DNA from: Candidatus Megaera polyxenophila
GTDB lineage: Bacteria; Pseudomonadota; Alphaproteobacteria; Rickettsiales; Rickettsiaceae
DNA: 64,000 bases
Assembly (NCBI GenBank): GCA_037101405.1
Contig: AP017966.1
Span: 1 to 64,000 of the forward strand
Reading direction: 5' to 3'
A program made the position numbers and the translations under genes. How positions within the stretch are numbered: the first letter of the stretch is position 1; every line of letters starts with the position of its first letter. Under the pieces are notes generated by a model, which saw nothing but the letters and a program-made list of their open reading frames with translations, ran no database searches and was not told where the DNA came from. Below, in pieces: positions 63,301 to 64,000 of this stretch.

Positions 63301-64000
63301 TTGAAGAACAGATAGATAAACAAAAAGTAAAAGTAACATCTGATTTGCTAGCTCGTGCTAAGGATATCAACCATAAAAACGTAGCCTATCGGTATTTGAG
63401 AGAAGTAAGAAATATTAGTTGTGAGCTTGGGGGGGATATTAAAACAACGGGCATATACGACAGAGAAGCGGGTAAGAGTTTTCCTGCTCTGATAGCATTT
63501 GCAAGAGATGAGCACGGCAATGTAACAGGCGGTCAAAGGTTATTACTTGACGGGAAGAGCGGGGGCAAGGCAAAGGTTGATGTGCCTAAAAAGTCATTCG
63601 GTTATATTAGCGGTTCGTTTGTAGAGGTTAGCAATCCCAAGTGGAATTCAGAACACTTGAGCGGTCAGTTATTAAAAAGTCATAAGACGATTACTATAAT
63701 AGCGGAAGGTTTAGAGACTGCCCTTTCGGTTAAGCAGGCACTGGGTGAGCATAGCGAGAAGAAGGGTATTACAAACGAGGTGCAGATACTAGGCTCACTT
63801 GGAATAAGTAATATCAAAAACTACAAGGCAAAGAAAGGAGAAAAGATAATAATTGCTGCTGATAATGACGGGCCTGATTCCATAACAGGTAAGACAGTTC
63901 TAAATGCGAAAGTGTTGCTGGAAGAAAAAGGAGCGTTTTTAGAGGTGGTAAAGCCTGATAGGAAAGGTGATTTTAACGATTTACTAAAAGCCGGGGATAG
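60360..64000 (+). CDS. traA: TraA-type relaxase-helicase-primase, 3' end beyond window
   Basis: The ORF starts at ATG 60360 and stays open for 1,213 codons to the window end. The MobA/MobL relaxase region (about 1-270) has HKPHDGEKNWHAHLLVTTRR. A RecD-type helicase follows with LRGRAGSGKSYVLG, IVVDEAGMVGN and SGDERQLSSV. About residues 860-980 form a CHC2-like primase segment (GMWHDFSSDKGGDLFDLVQ) and from about 1110 a Toprim domain (IIAEGLETALS, IIIAADNDGPD). This relaxase-helicase-primase order is known from rickettsial TraA of conjugative elements. It nicks oriT and unwinds the transferred strand. Confidence 0.85.
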   Translation, partial: MAIQFARIEIVTRSSGGSACCKGAYNARTKVKDEKTNVTYNFSHKGDNVYHTVLLPQHVNKKFSSVSEFMNLVESFEKRKDSQLLKDIVVALPDDKELSLQDRINITHLLIEKRGWVKEGLGVQVDIHKPHDGEKNWHAHLLVTTRRFNENGLGFGAKATDLNPEFKKAGNKAFVIPEPEQIHEDLRDIINDYFKMLGLDKRVDSIGINPQEHIGPVRMRSVMNAAVARNEERKIAEVEHLSNGAMVLDKVTRNMSVFSSSDLKQAVKCITGTEAQERLVEEALAGKSVINLFDTEGKKTNLYTTTNVRAEEEKIMRLAGYVSAEKNIISLGGSKAANIINKLISDEKATNSRFFDEQEKALSELLLGDGGVRILRGRAGSGKSYVLGQVCKVSGSVGVNVIGLAPTHKAKLELAKVGYEQNDTVKGMLFKLANGRFSLPKASLIVVDEAGMVGNDDYQELLRVAATRKCNVILSGDERQLSSVQRGGMFEVLAEKQGSSTVFDIKRQSSNWGKEVSSCFAGGRVLEGLTILERNERIKWSGNADKSMQELLGNWNGSKYDISDRIILAVENKHVNALNAGARQYLKANGKLEGEEISVSGNYYMKGDRVLITGTNKELGVINGDLGEVLHVSTEKFIISILGSEKTIEFNPKEYDGFKHGYATTIFKAQGASIKDVYVFHDKFSGIRNSYVSLSRHIDELKLYTNRESTADINILEKQLSRDFDKGSSLQYSTAEEIRYRNNLEVGKKTLKGKFLLGVVSVIDKVLDKYIPSSEYYNYKEPTRASASVEQVIDNVALEEEATGFSAEHKIAVGENGGNRISDALSGISTTNKPKMTAKEKFYTNADYARGQKSRVDLKAEWNKEAEELRNHLRFKSEIVARDLLGEPNKRLSNGRELRYGEHGKIAVRISGEKAGMWHDFSSDKGGDLFDLVQHVRGGEFKTAAEYLRGVVGMESTGNLRLVYDHNNSNQYVDHLKAKRLEEQIDKQKVKVTSDLLARAKDINHKNVAYRYLREVRNISCELGGDIKTTGIYDREAGKSFPALIAFARDEHGNVTGGQRLLLDGKSGGKAKVDVPKKSFGYISGSFVEVSNPKWNSEHLSGQLLKSHKTITIIAEGLETALSVKQALGEHSEKKGITNEVQILGSLGISNIKNYKAKKGEKIIIAADNDGPDSITGKTVLNAKVLLEEKGAFLEVVKPDRKGDFNDLLKAGD

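Noticed and set aside
60740-63536. Several open frames on the minus strand opposite traA
   Set aside because: They lie inside the long traA frame, have no ribosome sites and carry no family motif; they are shadows.
1-64000. Prophage interpretation of modules A and B
   Set aside because: Only small-terminase-like and recombination genes are present; no capsid, portal, tail, large terminase or lysis gene was found.
1-64000. CRISPR array, tRNA or rRNA genes
   Set aside because: No regularly spaced long repeats with unique spacers and no cloverleaf or conserved rRNA segment was recognised; the short repeats are of iteron or palindrome type.

Overview
The window looks like part of a plasmid, a plasmid co-integrate or an integrated conjugative island from an obligate intracellular alphaproteobacterium of the Rickettsia type. 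The evidence is the very AT-rich DNA, Ti-type TraA/TraD conjugation genes, a DnaA-domain plasmid replication protein, a short SpoT-like hydrolase, a ProP-like MFS transporter, a Bax-inhibitor protein, an Rpn nuclease, and small HU and cold-shock genes. The species cannot be fixed from sequence alone. No tRNA, rRNA or CRISPR array was seen.

Region by region. 1-8.7 kb is a mobile module ('A'): a frameshifted ParB/MT-A70 adenine methyltransferase, a nuclease-like gene, a hairpin leader, a primase-DUF927 helicase protein with an in-frame stop, a 12-copy AGTTTCCAA array, a DUF5681-like protein, a small-terminase-like protein and a UvrD-type helicase. 8.8-24.6 kb is a collinear cluster of 16 metabolic genes, all on the + strand and mostly overlapping: an oxygenase-like protein, a histidine phosphatase, two exported proteins, an archaeal-type S-adenosylmethionine synthetase, a sugar-isomerase-like TIM barrel, a Nudix protein, four Gfo/Idh/MocA dehydrogenases, a P-loop kinase, an inositol-monophosphatase-family enzyme, an EamA transporter, a PfkB kinase and an adenosine-deaminase-family enzyme. 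It resembles a small-molecule (sugar, cyclitol or nucleoside) pathway. 24.7-26.9 kb holds a tyrosine recombinase with inverted sites and a ParA/ribbon-helix-helix partition cassette. 27-34.3 kb is a rickettsial accessory block, mostly on the minus strand. 34.7-39.5 kb holds RecT, a YqaJ exonuclease split by an IS3-family element, and small regulators. 39.8-41.9 kb is a replication operon with a DnaA-domain protein.

41.9-46 kb carries defence and addiction genes: a methyltransferase fused to an Mrr-like nuclease, TfoX-like proteins, an RHH/YafQ pair and a fused nucleotidyltransferase-HEPN protein. 46.1-52.8 kb is a second module ('B'), parallel to A: the same type of leader but a different Rep, a remnant of the primase tail, an AGTTCCCAA array, and DUF5681-like, terminase-like and UvrD genes. 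53-54.5 kb is a Rep remnant with a second ParA/RHH cassette. 54.8-58.1 kb has a possible CE-clan protease with a partner, a resolvase and a zinc-finger/HNH-like protein. 58.1-60 kb repeats the cold-shock/HU block and adds SemiSWEET, WGR and TraD. The window ends inside a large TraA relaxase-helicase-primase.

Two themes stand out. One is the biosynthetic-looking cluster between replication and partition modules. The other is that the two replication modules carry repeat arrays differing by the same base in every copy, as if each array tracks its own binding protein. Assignments rest on motif reading; no database search was possible.
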